The position numbers were made by a program, and so were the translations under genes. DNA of 37,871 nt from Candidatus Woesearchaeota archaeon (GTDB lineage Archaea; Nanobdellota; Nanobdellia; Woesearchaeales; GW2011-AR4). Location: positions 1 to 37,871 of the forward strand of contig JADHVE010000003.1 of assembly GCA_016784195.1 (NCBI GenBank), in the 5' to 3' direction. Of the stretch, positions 19,225 through 28,442 are shown piece after piece (the stretch's first letter is position 1; every line of letters starts with the position of its first letter). The notes below the pieces were generated by a model. The model was not told the origin of the DNA and did no database searches. It saw only the letters and a program-made list of their open reading frames with translations.

Positions 19225-20025
19225 CTAAAAGAAATCACTCAAAGTCATTTCTCTCTTTATAATTTCTTTTTCTTTTTCTTTTATTCCCTGCATCTTCAAT
19301 AAGGAATTAAAGAAAGGCTTTCTTGTCCGCCTGTTTAAAATGCTTTTTTGTAATAACTCTGCCAGTTTTTCAGGATTTTTAACAGAAACATGCTTTAGTA
19401 TCTCCGCTAATCTTTCTTCATTAGTCTTTCTGAACTCTTTGATCATATCTTCCTGATCCAGTACTGCCTTCAAAAATTCTTCTCTGTCTCCTGACCTTAA
19501 AACATTGCTCAAACCTGCAAACGCGCTTGGCTTTGCTAAAACAAGATACTTGACCAGCTGCAAAGTCCTTATTATGTCATTTTTGTAGTATTGCGTATCC
19601 AGCTTTTCAAATACTTTGCTCAATATAGTCTGAAATTCTAAAACCTGAATATTCTTGTTTCTAAAACTATCAACAATCTCTTTTTTTCTCGATTTAGGCA
19701 GCATACCTAAAACCAGAACTTTTTTTATCTTTTTACTGTATGAAAAATTCTTCAGGTGCGCATCAACACCTTTAATGATATCTTTATTATCAAACTTTTC
19801 ACCAATAATCTTTTTTACAGAATTACTGAAGTTTTTATCAAAAGCATTCCCACTGATAGAGCAGCTAACCTCAATATGGTGTATTTCCTCAATCTTTTCT
19901 TTCTTGAACTTCAGCGCAATAACTCCTATATCCCTGTTAGCAGCTTTTATATTGTTTATAGTAAAGAAACCGTTTTTATTATACCAATAATTAACTATCT
20001 CCTTTTCAGCAGACAACTTAAACAC
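19225..20025 (-). CDS. Hypothetical protein, possible PD-(D/E)XK nuclease-like N-terminus
   Basis: 'AEKEIVNYWYNKNGFFTINNIKAANRDIGVIALKFKKEKIEEIHHIEVSCS' has D...ExS spacing; family call weak. Confidence 0.5.
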   Translation of the reverse strand: MFKLSAEKEIVNYWYNKNGFFTINNIKAANRDIGVIALKFKKEKIEEIHHIEVSCSISGNAFDKNFSNSVKKIIGEKFDNKDIIKGVDAHLKNFSYSKKIKKVLVLGMLPKSRKKEIVDSFRNKNIQVLEFQTILSKVFEKLDTQYYKNDIIRTLQLVKYLVLAKPSAFAGLSNVLRSGDREEFLKAVLDQEDMIKEFRKTNEERLAEILKHVSVKNPEKLAELLQKSILNRRTRKPFFNSLLKMQGIKEKEKEIIKREMTLSDFF

Positions 20026-20278
20026 CCCCTTAGAACCAATAAGAGTTGGATTATTTATAAGGTTTTTCTTTTATTTTTGAATAAGTTTTTACAATTAGAT
20101 ATATTATTATGCGCAATTATTTGAGTATTTATCATCTCTTTTCTTTGTATTCTTTTTATTTTTTAAAATTAATTATAATTTTTATTTGATGGCAGGTATA
20201 GGAGGTATTGATTATTTTTTAATGGAGTATCAGAATATTGGCTTAACAATTAATTATAAGATTGACTAACAAACTGGC

Positions 20279-20698
20279 TTAAATACTCCACAAATTCAGC
20301 CCTATATCTTCATCTTTCTCTCTCTTAATTAAACCATCAACTTTCCTCAATACAATTTCTCCTGTTACGCTTATGATGCCTTCTTTCAAATGCCCGCCAA
20401 AAGCACCCATCTTCTCATCACTCAGTACAATATGAGAATGTACCAAAACCTCCCCATCTAATTGAGTTACATTCCCGCTGATATTAGCTATTTCCAGGTC
20501 TTTCTTTATGTTATTTTCAGAATATTCTTTTGTGGTGGTATCAAATATACTCAGAGTAACATTATCTACTGCACCTATTCCATTAAAAAATCCTAATTTT
20601 ATATTTTCCTTTTTACACATTTCTGTAATCTCTTCTATTATCTTATCTCCTTTCTCCAGCTTTATGCAGTAATGCTCTCCAAATTTTTTATATTTCAT
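20279..20698 (-). CDS. PPC/DUF296 domain protein
   Basis: 'FFNGIGAVDNVTLSIFD', 'ISGNVTQLDGEVLVHSHIVLSDEKMGAFGGHL' typical of the PCC/DUF296 trimer fold. Confidence 0.9.
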   Translation of the reverse strand: MKYKKFGEHYCIKLEKGDKIIEEITEMCKKENIKLGFFNGIGAVDNVTLSIFDTTTKEYSENNIKKDLEIANISGNVTQLDGEVLVHSHIVLSDEKMGAFGGHLKEGIISVTGEIVLRKVDGLIKREKDEDIGLNLWSI

Positions 20699-21435
20699 CT
20701 TAAAATAAGGATATTTCCCCTCCCTTTTTTAATCTTTCTTATCCTGCCATTAGCTTCCAGCTCAGCAATTACCAGGCTTATCTTTGCCTCAGACAGTGGG
20801 ATCTTTTTCCTTATCTCTTTCTGTGTTGTTCTCCCACCTTCTTCTTTTATCATCTCAATAACCTTCTCAGCTAGATTCTCTAAATAAAAATCATACCTTT
20901 CCTTTTTTTCTTCTTTTTCATCTTCTCCCCCTTTTGTTATCTCCTCAGCCTTTTCTTCAAAAGAATCTTCCTTTTCAATTACCTCCCTCTTCTTTACACT
21001 CTTTTTTTTATTATAAAAATAAAATAATATCCCTGCCAAAATAATTAAAACAACAGAAAAACTGCCGATATTAAACCTATTCTTAGAAACCTCAATCTCA
21101 TCTTCTAATAACTCTTCCTCATTTATGACTGGAAACAGCACCAAATCCAGAATATAATCTCCATTATCCTGTACAGTTATATTCTCAGAAGTTGAAGAAA
21201 TAAGCAAAGTGCTTTCATAATGCTGCGCTTTGACTTCATAAACACCAATAGGAACTGTAAAAGAATAAGTTCCATTCTTTGAAACAAAAAATTGCTTTGG
21301 AGCAGTATTTATCTCGATAATAACATTCCCTATCCTATCCAATGAAAAATCATAGATATTTCCATGGATATTAGCCCCTAAAACAACCTCAGTCATCAAT
21401 AAAAATACAAACAATACCAACAAAAATTTCTTCAT
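20695..21435 (-). CDS. Membrane protein: signal peptide, carboxypeptidase-regulatory-like domain, TM, cytoplasmic wHTH
   Basis: 'GNIHGNIYDFSLDRIGNVIIEINTAPKQFFVSKNGTYSFTVPIGVYEVKA', TM 'SFSVVLIILAGILFYFY', wHTH 'ERVIEMIKEEGGRTTQKEIRKKIPLSEAKISLVIAELEANGRIRKIKKGRGNIL'-like segment. 4-bp overlap with the PPC gene. Confidence 0.78.
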   Translation of the reverse strand: MKKFLLVLFVFLLMTEVVLGANIHGNIYDFSLDRIGNVIIEINTAPKQFFVSKNGTYSFTVPIGVYEVKAQHYESTLLISSTSENITVQDNGDYILDLVLFPVINEEELLEDEIEVSKNRFNIGSFSVVLIILAGILFYFYNKKKSVKKREVIEKEDSFEEKAEEITKGGEDEKEEKKERYDFYLENLAEKVIEMIKEEGGRTTQKEIRKKIPLSEAKISLVIAELEANGRIRKIKKGRGNILILR

Positions 21436-21640
21436 ATCAACAGTTAAGTCAGTCATAATATAAAAATGTTATGATAACTAAAAATCTCTAAAAATGCTTG
21501 TTTTAAAATAAAAAAGAGTTTCCAGCCTTAAAAACCTAAAAAAAGAGCTTATAAAGTTTTATAAAGTTTTAAAACCCCTAAAAGCCAATATATTTTTTTT
21601 AAGAGTAAGTATCTTTATAAATAAAAGCAACCATTATATC

Positions 21641-21722
21641 CTTGAATCAACTTAACAGTTGGTTCTATTCGGCTATCTTTATATTGGGGCAAACCTCGCG
21701 GTTTTGCCTTTATTTTTTTTTT
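21641..21722 (+). ncRNA. Candidate small RNA ending in a hairpin plus U-tract
   Basis: TATA-like 'ctttataaata' ~21612-21622; hairpin CAACT/AGTTG near 21648-21661; terminal hairpin GGCAAACC-tcgc-GGTTTTGCC (21688-21708) then TTTATTTTTTTTTT. Confidence 0.4.
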
Positions 21723-21797
21723 AAATTCTCTACTAAACTAAACTATGCAACATAAATAATAAACTATTTATACCTAACCATCTTCCATACATAAGAG

Positions 21798-23408
21798 ATG
21801 AAAAAAATCATTAAGTTAATAATTCTGGCTCTTTTTTTAGTTATCGCCCTTCCACTTGTAAATCCAGAAGAAACAAAGAATATGAAGAATACATCTCTTG
21901 ACCAGACAAACTCGCTTAAGGAAGACCTCGCTAAAGAACGGCAATTTGCAGAAATAAAAAGACAAAAACTGGAAAAAACCCAGGACTTAGAAGAAAAAAC
22001 AATAGAAGAATTCAGGATTCTAGAAAAAAACGAGCTTCAGAACATAATGAAGCTAAACGAAGAAAAACTAGTGAAACTAGCAGGGTTAAATAAATCACAA
22101 ATAAAAAAGCTTGCTGAAATCAAAGCAGTAAACCTAAGAAAAATAATCGGCTTGGATGAAAAAAAAATAAACAAAATAACTTCTCTTGACCAAGCTCAGT
22201 TGGAAAAATTATCAAATCTTGATAGGGCACGCTTAAATAAATTCTCGCAATTAAGCATCAACAGCCTAAACAAAGAACTGCAGAAATTAGAGATTAAAAA
22301 GATAAACCCTTCAGCCTTATTCAGAAAAAGGATATTAACAGAGCAAAAAATAAGAACAGCAGCAGAAAGATTTCAAGTAGCAGAACAAAACCTATTAAGC
22401 CTAAAAAAAGATTTAGATGCTGAGATAAAGCTGCTAAAAAAAGCTAAGGGAAGCAAGGATGAATTAGGAGTAAAAGAACATTCAAAAAAATACCTTTTGA
22501 CAGCAGCAGATGCTATAATAAACCATCTTGAAAAAATAAAAAGCAGGGTCCAGCAATCCCAGAATATTGATGAGGAAGAAGCATTAGAGCTTATTAAAGA
22601 TATTAACAAAAAAATACAGGAGCTTGAAGACTTGAAATCATCTGCAGAAGATATTGAAACAAAAGATGGAATAAAAAGTATAGCAAAAGACATAAATGCT
22701 GCATGGAAAAGAACAAGAATAAGCTCTGAATTCTATGTAAGATTATTAGTTAACAAAAAAATACAGGAAACCATAAAAAGATCAGAGCAGCTGGAAAAGA
22801 AACTTGACAGCATACTCGCAGAAATAGAAGAAAAAGCTTTTGAAGTTAAAAACATAGAGGAGATTTTAACAATATTCAGCGAAAAAATAGACGAAGCAAG
22901 AGAAAAACTTAAGGAATCACAGGGGAAATCCATCAAATCAAGAGCTACAGGCATTGAAGCAGACATCCAACAATTAATAATAGAGTCAAAATCTTCTTCA
23001 CAAGAATCAGAAATCCTACTAAAAGAAGCCCATAATATCTTAACAGAAATAGTAAAGGGCATAAAAGCTTTGTATCCTGCAGTGGATTTTGAAAAAGACA
23101 GGTTGGAAGAACAAATAATGATTGAAGAAAAAGAAGAAACAAGCAAAGTTAATGTTGAAATTAGAGGTTTCTTAAAAACTTCTCAGCAAACATTAGTTAA
23201 TTCTTTAATCCAGAATCTGAACCAGACAAAAACAAATGCAGAAATAGAGATAGATGCAACTGTAGAAAAAGAAAATTTAGAGCTAAAAAAAGAAATCAAA
23301 GGCACATTAACAGACCATCAAAAAATATTAGTCACTCAATTAACAGTAAGCCTTGAAGATATAGGTGAAAATGTAAAAATAAAGATTTTAGCAGGTGAAT
23401 TTGAATGA
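21798..23408 (+). CDS. Exported coiled-coil protein with eight hendecad repeats and duplicated C-terminal module
   Basis: Signal peptide 'MKKIIKLIILALFLVIALPLV'; 11-aa repeats from residue 77 to 164; long charged helices. Confidence 0.85.
   Translation: MKKIIKLIILALFLVIALPLVNPEETKNMKNTSLDQTNSLKEDLAKERQFAEIKRQKLEKTQDLEEKTIEEFRILEKNELQNIMKLNEEKLVKLAGLNKSQIKKLAEIKAVNLRKIIGLDEKKINKITSLDQAQLEKLSNLDRARLNKFSQLSINSLNKELQKLEIKKINPSALFRKRILTEQKIRTAAERFQVAEQNLLSLKKDLDAEIKLLKKAKGSKDELGVKEHSKKYLLTAADAIINHLEKIKSRVQQSQNIDEEEALELIKDINKKIQELEDLKSSAEDIETKDGIKSIAKDINAAWKRTRISSEFYVRLLVNKKIQETIKRSEQLEKKLDSILAEIEEKAFEVKNIEEILTIFSEKIDEAREKLKESQGKSIKSRATGIEADIQQLIIESKSSSQESEILLKEAHNILTEIVKGIKALYPAVDFEKDRLEEQIMIEEKEETSKVNVEIRGFLKTSQQTLVNSLIQNLNQTKTNAEIEIDATVEKENLELKKEIKGTLTDHQKILVTQLTVSLEDIGENVKIKILAGEFE
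22026..22289 (+). repeat. Eight tandem 11-residue repeats (consensus roughly xxxLxKLxxLD)
   Basis: KNELQNIMKLN/EEKLVKLAGLN/KSQIKKLAEIK/AVNLRKIIGLD/EKKINKITSLD/QAQLEKLSNLD/RARLNKFSQLS/INSLNKELQKL. Confidence 0.9.
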
Positions 23409-23623
23409 AAAAATCCCATATAGCCTTATCTCTGATTATCATCTTTTTAGTAAGCTGCACAACAATACCTAACATCCAGGAAGAGCAGCAGGAAGAAACA
23501 GAGAAAAGCCTAGATATCTCAGAAACTACAGATGTTTCAGGTGTAGGGGCAATGGACAAAGAGTTAGACACTGCATCACTGGATACCTTAGGGGAAGATT
23601 TGGAGTATATTGAGAATATCTAA
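23405..23623 (+). CDS. Small lipoprotein, 72 aa
   Basis: Lipobox 'IIIFLVSC'; acidic mature region; ATGA overlap with upstream CDS. Confidence 0.75.
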   Translation: MKKSHIALSLIIIFLVSCTTIPNIQEEQQEETEKSLDISETTDVSGVGAMDKELDTASLDTLGEDLEYIENI

Positions 23624-23719
23624 GCCGTCCCTTTAGGAATTCACCCAATTAATGCAAATGAGTCCTGAATAAATTCTAAGTCAATAATTTTAAATAATAA
23701 TAGATAATTCTTTTCATTT

Positions 23720-24820
23720 ATGATTAAGCTAGATGGTTCTTACATGGAAGGGGGGGGAAGCATAGTAAGGCAAGCCTTAGCACTCTCAACAATAACCCAA
23801 AAGCCGTTTGAAGTTGATAATATAAGGCAGGGGAGAGCAACTCCGGGATTGAAAAACCAGCACCTTCATGGTATAAAGGCTTTAGAAAAATTATGCAGCG
23901 CAAAAACAGAAGGCGTTTCTTTAGCATCAACTCATCTTAAATACTGGCCAAATAAAATTGAAAGCAAAAATTTGGATATTGATATTGGAACTTCCGGCTC
24001 AATAACTCTATTATTACAATCCCTGCTAATCCCCTCTATTTTTGCAGATAAGCCATTAAAAATAACCATAATCGGAGGAACTGAAGGAAAATTTGCCCAG
24101 CCTTTTGATTATTTCAATGAAGTTTTTTTACCTCAGCTAAGAAGGTTTGCGGATATTGAAGTGAGATTACTCAAACGAGGATATTACCCTAAGGGAAATG
24201 GTAAAATTGAGCTCAAAATAAAGCAAAAATTTCATTTAAATGATTTTAATAATTTTGAAGATTTTCACAAACAATTAAAAGGAAACATTCCAAGAATAAG
24301 CCTAACGGAGCAGCATAACTTAATCCAGATAAAAGGAATTTCACATGCTTCTTTTACCCTGCAAAAAGCAAATGTCGCTGAAAGGCAGACAAAAACAGCA
24401 GAATTAATATTGAAAAATAAATACAGCTGCCCTGTGAACATAGGCACTGCCTATAACGAAACCTTATCAACAGGCTCAGGAATAGCTTTATGGGCTGTTT
24501 TTTCCAAAGATGAAGATGAAATTGACATCACCAACCCAATAAGGATAGGATCAGATTCTTTAGGAGAAAGAGGGAAAAAAGCAGAGATAGTAGGCCAGCA
24601 AGCAGCAAGTAATTTAATAAACGAAATAGAAAGCAAAGCCCCAGTTGACCATTACTTAGCTGATCAAATTTTATCGTTTATGGCTCTAACTGGTAAAAGC
24701 AAAATAAAAACCTCAAAAATAACAAGTCATTGCAAAACAAATATCTATGTCATAGAGCAGTTCCTTGGCAAAACATTCGAAGTTGATGAAAAAGAAAATG
24801 TTATTTCTACTATAGATTAA
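23720..24820 (+). CDS. rtcA: RNA 3'-terminal phosphate cyclase
   Basis: 'MIKLDGSYMEGGGSIVRQALALSTITQKPFEVDNIRQGRATPGLKNQHL', 'PRISLTEQHNLIQIKGISHAS', 'GLALWA'-like 'GSGIALWAVF', 'DHYLADQILSFMAL'. Confidence 0.95.
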   Translation: MIKLDGSYMEGGGSIVRQALALSTITQKPFEVDNIRQGRATPGLKNQHLHGIKALEKLCSAKTEGVSLASTHLKYWPNKIESKNLDIDIGTSGSITLLLQSLLIPSIFADKPLKITIIGGTEGKFAQPFDYFNEVFLPQLRRFADIEVRLLKRGYYPKGNGKIELKIKQKFHLNDFNNFEDFHKQLKGNIPRISLTEQHNLIQIKGISHASFTLQKANVAERQTKTAELILKNKYSCPVNIGTAYNETLSTGSGIALWAVFSKDEDEIDITNPIRIGSDSLGERGKKAEIVGQQAASNLINEIESKAPVDHYLADQILSFMALTGKSKIKTSKITSHCKTNIYVIEQFLGKTFEVDEKENVISTID

Positions 24821-24864
24821 AAAAATCCATAATCTTTATAAACAAAACTCAAATCCCACTTATC

Positions 24865-25041
24865 ATGGCAGAAGAAAAATTTGTATGTTTATCATGTAAA
24901 AAACGAATAACAAACACTCTGGGAACAACTAGATTTAAATGCCCGAACTGCGCTAAATCAGAAATCATCAGATGCAGGCATTGCAGGGAAATAGTTGCAA
25001 AGTACAAATGTGCATTATGCAATTTTGAAGGTCCTAATTAA
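24865..25041 (+). CDS. Small archaeal zinc-ribbon RNA-binding-type protein (DUF1610-like), 58 aa (absent from ORF track)
   Basis: Own translation: MAEEKFVCLSCKKRITNTLGTTRFKCPNCAKSEIIRCRHCREIVAKYKCALCNFEGPN*; four CxxC knuckles; next to aEF-1beta. Confidence 0.88.
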   Translation: MAEEKFVCLSCKKRITNTLGTTRFKCPNCAKSEIIRCRHCREIVAKYKCALCNFEGPN

Positions 25042-25049
25042 TTCTAAAA

Positions 25050-25328
25050 ATGGCTAGTGTAATAATAACTCTAAAAATAATGCCAAAAAGCCCGGAAGTA
25101 GATTTAAATCCATTAGAACAGAAAGCAAAAGATATTATAAAAGAATTCACAGGGGAAACAGAATTTAAAACCGAACAGGAGCCAATTGCATTCGGCCTTA
25201 AAGCATTAAATATAATGTTTGTTATGGACGAAAGCAAAGGCTCAACCGAAGAGATGGAAAACAAGATAAAAACCATTGAAGGAATAAATTCTGTTGAAGT
25301 TGTTGATGTTCGAAGAGCTATAGGTTAA
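25050..25328 (+). CDS. ef1b: Translation elongation factor aEF-1 beta
   Basis: 'VIITLKIMPKSPEVDLNPLEQKAKDII', 'EPIAFGLKALNIMFVMDESKGSTEEMENKI', 'INSVEVVDVRRAIG'. Confidence 0.95.
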   Translation: MASVIITLKIMPKSPEVDLNPLEQKAKDIIKEFTGETEFKTEQEPIAFGLKALNIMFVMDESKGSTEEMENKIKTIEGINSVEVVDVRRAIG

Positions 25329-25380
25329 TTAAGCATTTTCCAGTTTAAGACAGTTTCTGTTGTATCTTCCCAGCTTCCGC

Positions 25381-26433
25381 CTATTGCTTCACGAATCGTA
25401 ATAATTTACCTAAGGGAATATCTGATCTCAACCCAGTACCTGAAAAATGTGTTTCACTAACCTTAAACCCTCCACGCTTTATCCTTTTAATTAATTTTTC
25501 TTTTTTCGGTATTTTTTTTATTTTATGTTTCTTAACCAACTTATGGACATCATAAAAGCCGACGGTATTTATTTTTGATTCATCTTTTATTATTTTTAAA
25601 AATTTAATTAATTCTTGGTCATATATTTTATTTTTTAATAATAATTTATAAATACAATCCACCAATTTCTTATCCCACAATTTACCTGCCCATAACGGCC
25701 CTGCTTTTTCAAAAAACCCATGCTGTTCTATAACCTTGTCAGCATCCTTTTTTCCTTTAACACACTTAAAAAATATCCTGAAATAATGATTCTTAAAATA
25801 AGAAAAAATAGGGATTAAAGCCTTTTCATACTGTGCTCCAATCAGCTGGCATTTTCTTATTAAAATCCTCAGCCCGATTTCATGCATCAATTCATTTCTT
25901 AAAGGCTCTGCCCAGTATTTCCGCCTGCAAACTTTAGGGTATGTGCCGGTTAAAGCAGCAGTATCAGTAGCAGTAACTGCTAAAATACCTTCCCTGGATA
26001 TCCTTCTGATAGCAGAATCAAGCATAAAATTGGGGCTTCCAAAAGGATCAACATCAATATAATCAAAACCTTTAGAGTTTAAAAGAAAAAGATTAGCATC
26101 TTCATTAGTTATTCTTACCTTATCTTTTATTGTTTTATTTAATAATAAATCACTTTTAATTGATTTAACAGCATCTTTTGAAATATCATTAAAGCTTATA
26201 CTTTTAATCTTATTTTTCCTTAATTCCAGTAAGAACCTGATACCTCTAATACCTGTTCCGGCTAAAGGCAGCCCAATCTGCATATCTTTTTTCCCTATAC
26301 AATTCAGCAGCAAAACAGAAATATCTCTGTTATGCGCCATTACAGGATTATAAAAAACCTCCATCTCTTTGCTTATCTTCTTTGCTTTCCTGACCTTTAT
26401 TCTGGCGTTTCCTTCTTTAATTATTTCATACAT
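25381..26433 (-). CDS. trm1: tRNA (guanine26-N2)-dimethyltransferase Trm1
   Basis: 'VFYNPVMAHNRDISVLLL', 'DYIDVDPFGSPNFMLDSAIR', 'LAVTATDTAALTGTYPKVCRRKY'. Confidence 0.94.
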   Translation of the reverse strand: MYEIIKEGNARIKVRKAKKISKEMEVFYNPVMAHNRDISVLLLNCIGKKDMQIGLPLAGTGIRGIRFLLELRKNKIKSISFNDISKDAVKSIKSDLLLNKTIKDKVRITNEDANLFLLNSKGFDYIDVDPFGSPNFMLDSAIRRISREGILAVTATDTAALTGTYPKVCRRKYWAEPLRNELMHEIGLRILIRKCQLIGAQYEKALIPIFSYFKNHYFRIFFKCVKGKKDADKVIEQHGFFEKAGPLWAGKLWDKKLVDCIYKLLLKNKIYDQELIKFLKIIKDESKINTVGFYDVHKLVKKHKIKKIPKKEKLIKRIKRGGFKVSETHFSGTGLRSDIPLGKLLRFVKQ

Positions 26434-26480
26434 AATAAAAAGAGCTTATTAGCCTATTTAAAATTATTTTGATTTTATAA

Positions 26481-26569
26481 CAAACACATTAATCAATCGA
26501 ACATTATTATGTGTTTGTTATATTCGACGAACTAAACACTATGTTTGAATATTTAGTTCGTGCACTATA
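26481..26569 (+). repeat. Double-hairpin dispersed repeat, copy 1
   Basis: caaacacattaatcaatcgaacattattatgtgtttgttatattcgacgaactaaacactatgtttgaatatttagttcgtgcactat; homologous to copies 2 and 3. Confidence 0.85.
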
Positions 26570-26609
26570 AAACAACAACATTTAAAAAACGCTATTGACT
26601 TCTCACTGA

Positions 26610-28379
26610 TTGATAAAAATGCCGTTAAGACAGGTCGTGGTGAGTTTTGTAGGTCATGTAGACCACGGGAAATCAAGTATCTTAGATAAAATTAGGGATA
26701 CCGCTATTGTCTCTTCTGAAGCAGGAGGCATTACCCAGGCAATCGGCGCTTCAATAATCCCTTTACAAACCATCAAAAAAATCTGCGGGCAACTGCTTAA
26801 AACCTTAAACATGGAAATCAAGATTCCCGGAATACTCGCAATAGATACTCCAGGCCATGCAGCCTTCACAAACCTGAGAAAAAGAGGAGGAAACTTGGCA
26901 GACATAGCCATATTGGTAATAGACATCCATGAGGGAATTAAGCCCCAGACACTTGAATGTATTGAAATTTTAAAGCAATACAAAACCCCTTTTTTAATAG
27001 CCTTAAACAAAATAGACTTATTATCTGGCTGGCAGCATCATGAAGGCATTTTGTTGGAAACAATAAAAAAACAATCTGCAAATATTCAGCAGTTATTAGA
27101 TAAAAAGATTTATGAGTTAGTGGGTAAATTATCAGAGCTTGGATTTAACTCAGAAAGATTTGATAGGATAGAAGATTATACAAAGCAGATTGCTATTATT
27201 CCTACTTCTGCAAAAACCGGCCAAGGCATACCTGAGCTTTTAATGTCCTTGACAGGCTTAGCCCAAAAATTTCTCGAGCAATGCCTTGAATGCAATATAA
27301 AAGGGCCTGCAAAAGGCACAGTATTAGAAATTAAAGAAGAAAAAGGCTTAGGCAAGACAATAGATGTCATAATCTATGATGGAACATTAAAGAAAAACGA
27401 CATAGTTGTTATTGGAACCCTTGATGAGCCCATTGTAACAAAAGTAAAAGCACTCCTTGAGCCAGCTCCATTAGCAGAAATGAGGGACAAAAAAAGCAAA
27501 TTCAGGCAGGTAAAAGAAGTATTTGCAGCTACTGGCGTAAAAATCTCTGCTCCGGAACTTGAAAATGCAGTAGCAGGAATGCCTTTAAGGTGCTGCAAAA
27601 AAGAAGAAATTGAAAAAATCAAAGAAGAGATCAAAAAAGAAATTTCAGAAGTCTTGATTGAAACAGAAAAAGAAGGCATCATACTAAAAGCAGATTCTTT
27701 AGGCTCTTTAGAAGCCCTGATAAAGCTGTCAAAAGAAAAAAACATACCTATAAGAAAAGCTACTATTGGAAACATCTCAAAAAAAGATTTGTCAGATGCC
27801 GAATCAATCTGCAAAAAAGATCCCTTAAAAGCAGCTGTTCTAGGCTTTAATGTAAAAGATGATTCAAAAACATGCATTGAGAATGTAAAGGTAATAACCT
27901 CAGATATAATATACAAGCTCATAGAGGATTTTGAAAAATGGCGGGAAGGGGAAATAAAAAAACAGCAAGGCAAAGCCCTCGAACTTTTGGTAAGGCCATG
28001 CAAAATGCAGATAATGAGGGGCTATATATTCAGGCAGAACAACCCCGCTGTTGTGGGAGTTGATATCTTATCAGGAACACTAAAAGCAAACACGCCTTTA
28101 ATGAATCAAAACGGCAACGAACTAACAGAGGCCAAAAGTATACAGCTGGAGCAAAAAAACATAGACAAAGCAGAAAAGGGCAAGCAGGTAGCTGTTTCTT
28201 TGCCTAATGTGACTGTTGGCAGGCAGATAAATGAAGGAGATATATTGTATAGTGCAGTACCAGAAGAAGATTTCAGAAAACTAAAGGACTTAAAAGACCA
28301 GCTAAGCCAGGAAGAAATAGCAATATTGAAGGAAATAGCAGAAATTAAAAGAAAAGACAACGTGGTTTGGGGAATTTAA
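26610..28379 (+). CDS. infB: Translation initiation factor aIF5B / IF-2
   Basis: G1 'GHVDHGKSS', 'AIDTPGHAAFTNLRKRGG', 'NKIDL'; C-terminal aIF5B region. Confidence 0.96.
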   Translation: MIKMPLRQVVVSFVGHVDHGKSSILDKIRDTAIVSSEAGGITQAIGASIIPLQTIKKICGQLLKTLNMEIKIPGILAIDTPGHAAFTNLRKRGGNLADIAILVIDIHEGIKPQTLECIEILKQYKTPFLIALNKIDLLSGWQHHEGILLETIKKQSANIQQLLDKKIYELVGKLSELGFNSERFDRIEDYTKQIAIIPTSAKTGQGIPELLMSLTGLAQKFLEQCLECNIKGPAKGTVLEIKEEKGLGKTIDVIIYDGTLKKNDIVVIGTLDEPIVTKVKALLEPAPLAEMRDKKSKFRQVKEVFAATGVKISAPELENAVAGMPLRCCKKEEIEKIKEEIKKEISEVLIETEKEGIILKADSLGSLEALIKLSKEKNIPIRKATIGNISKKDLSDAESICKKDPLKAAVLGFNVKDDSKTCIENVKVITSDIIYKLIEDFEKWREGEIKKQQGKALELLVRPCKMQIMRGYIFRQNNPAVVGVDILSGTLKANTPLMNQNGNELTEAKSIQLEQKNIDKAEKGKQVAVSLPNVTVGRQINEGDILYSAVPEEDFRKLKDLKDQLSQEEIAILKEIAEIKRKDNVVWGI

Positions 28380-28442
28380 TGAACCAGATAAACCCTCTGA
28401 GGCTTTACCGCTGAGGGTTAAAATTTTTGATTAAATATTAAA

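Noticed and set aside
20189-20269. 26-aa ORF MAGIGGIDYFLMEYQNIGLTINYKID
   Set aside because: Short, intergenic, no ribosome-binding or family evidence beyond a TATA-like context.
21541-21580. Tandem 'ataaagtttt' repeats
   Set aside because: Only two short units in AT-rich sequence; no CRISPR-like spacer structure.
27374-28003. 209-aa minus-strand ORF inside infB
   Set aside because: Antisense to a clear aIF5B; Ser/Phe-rich shadow composition.
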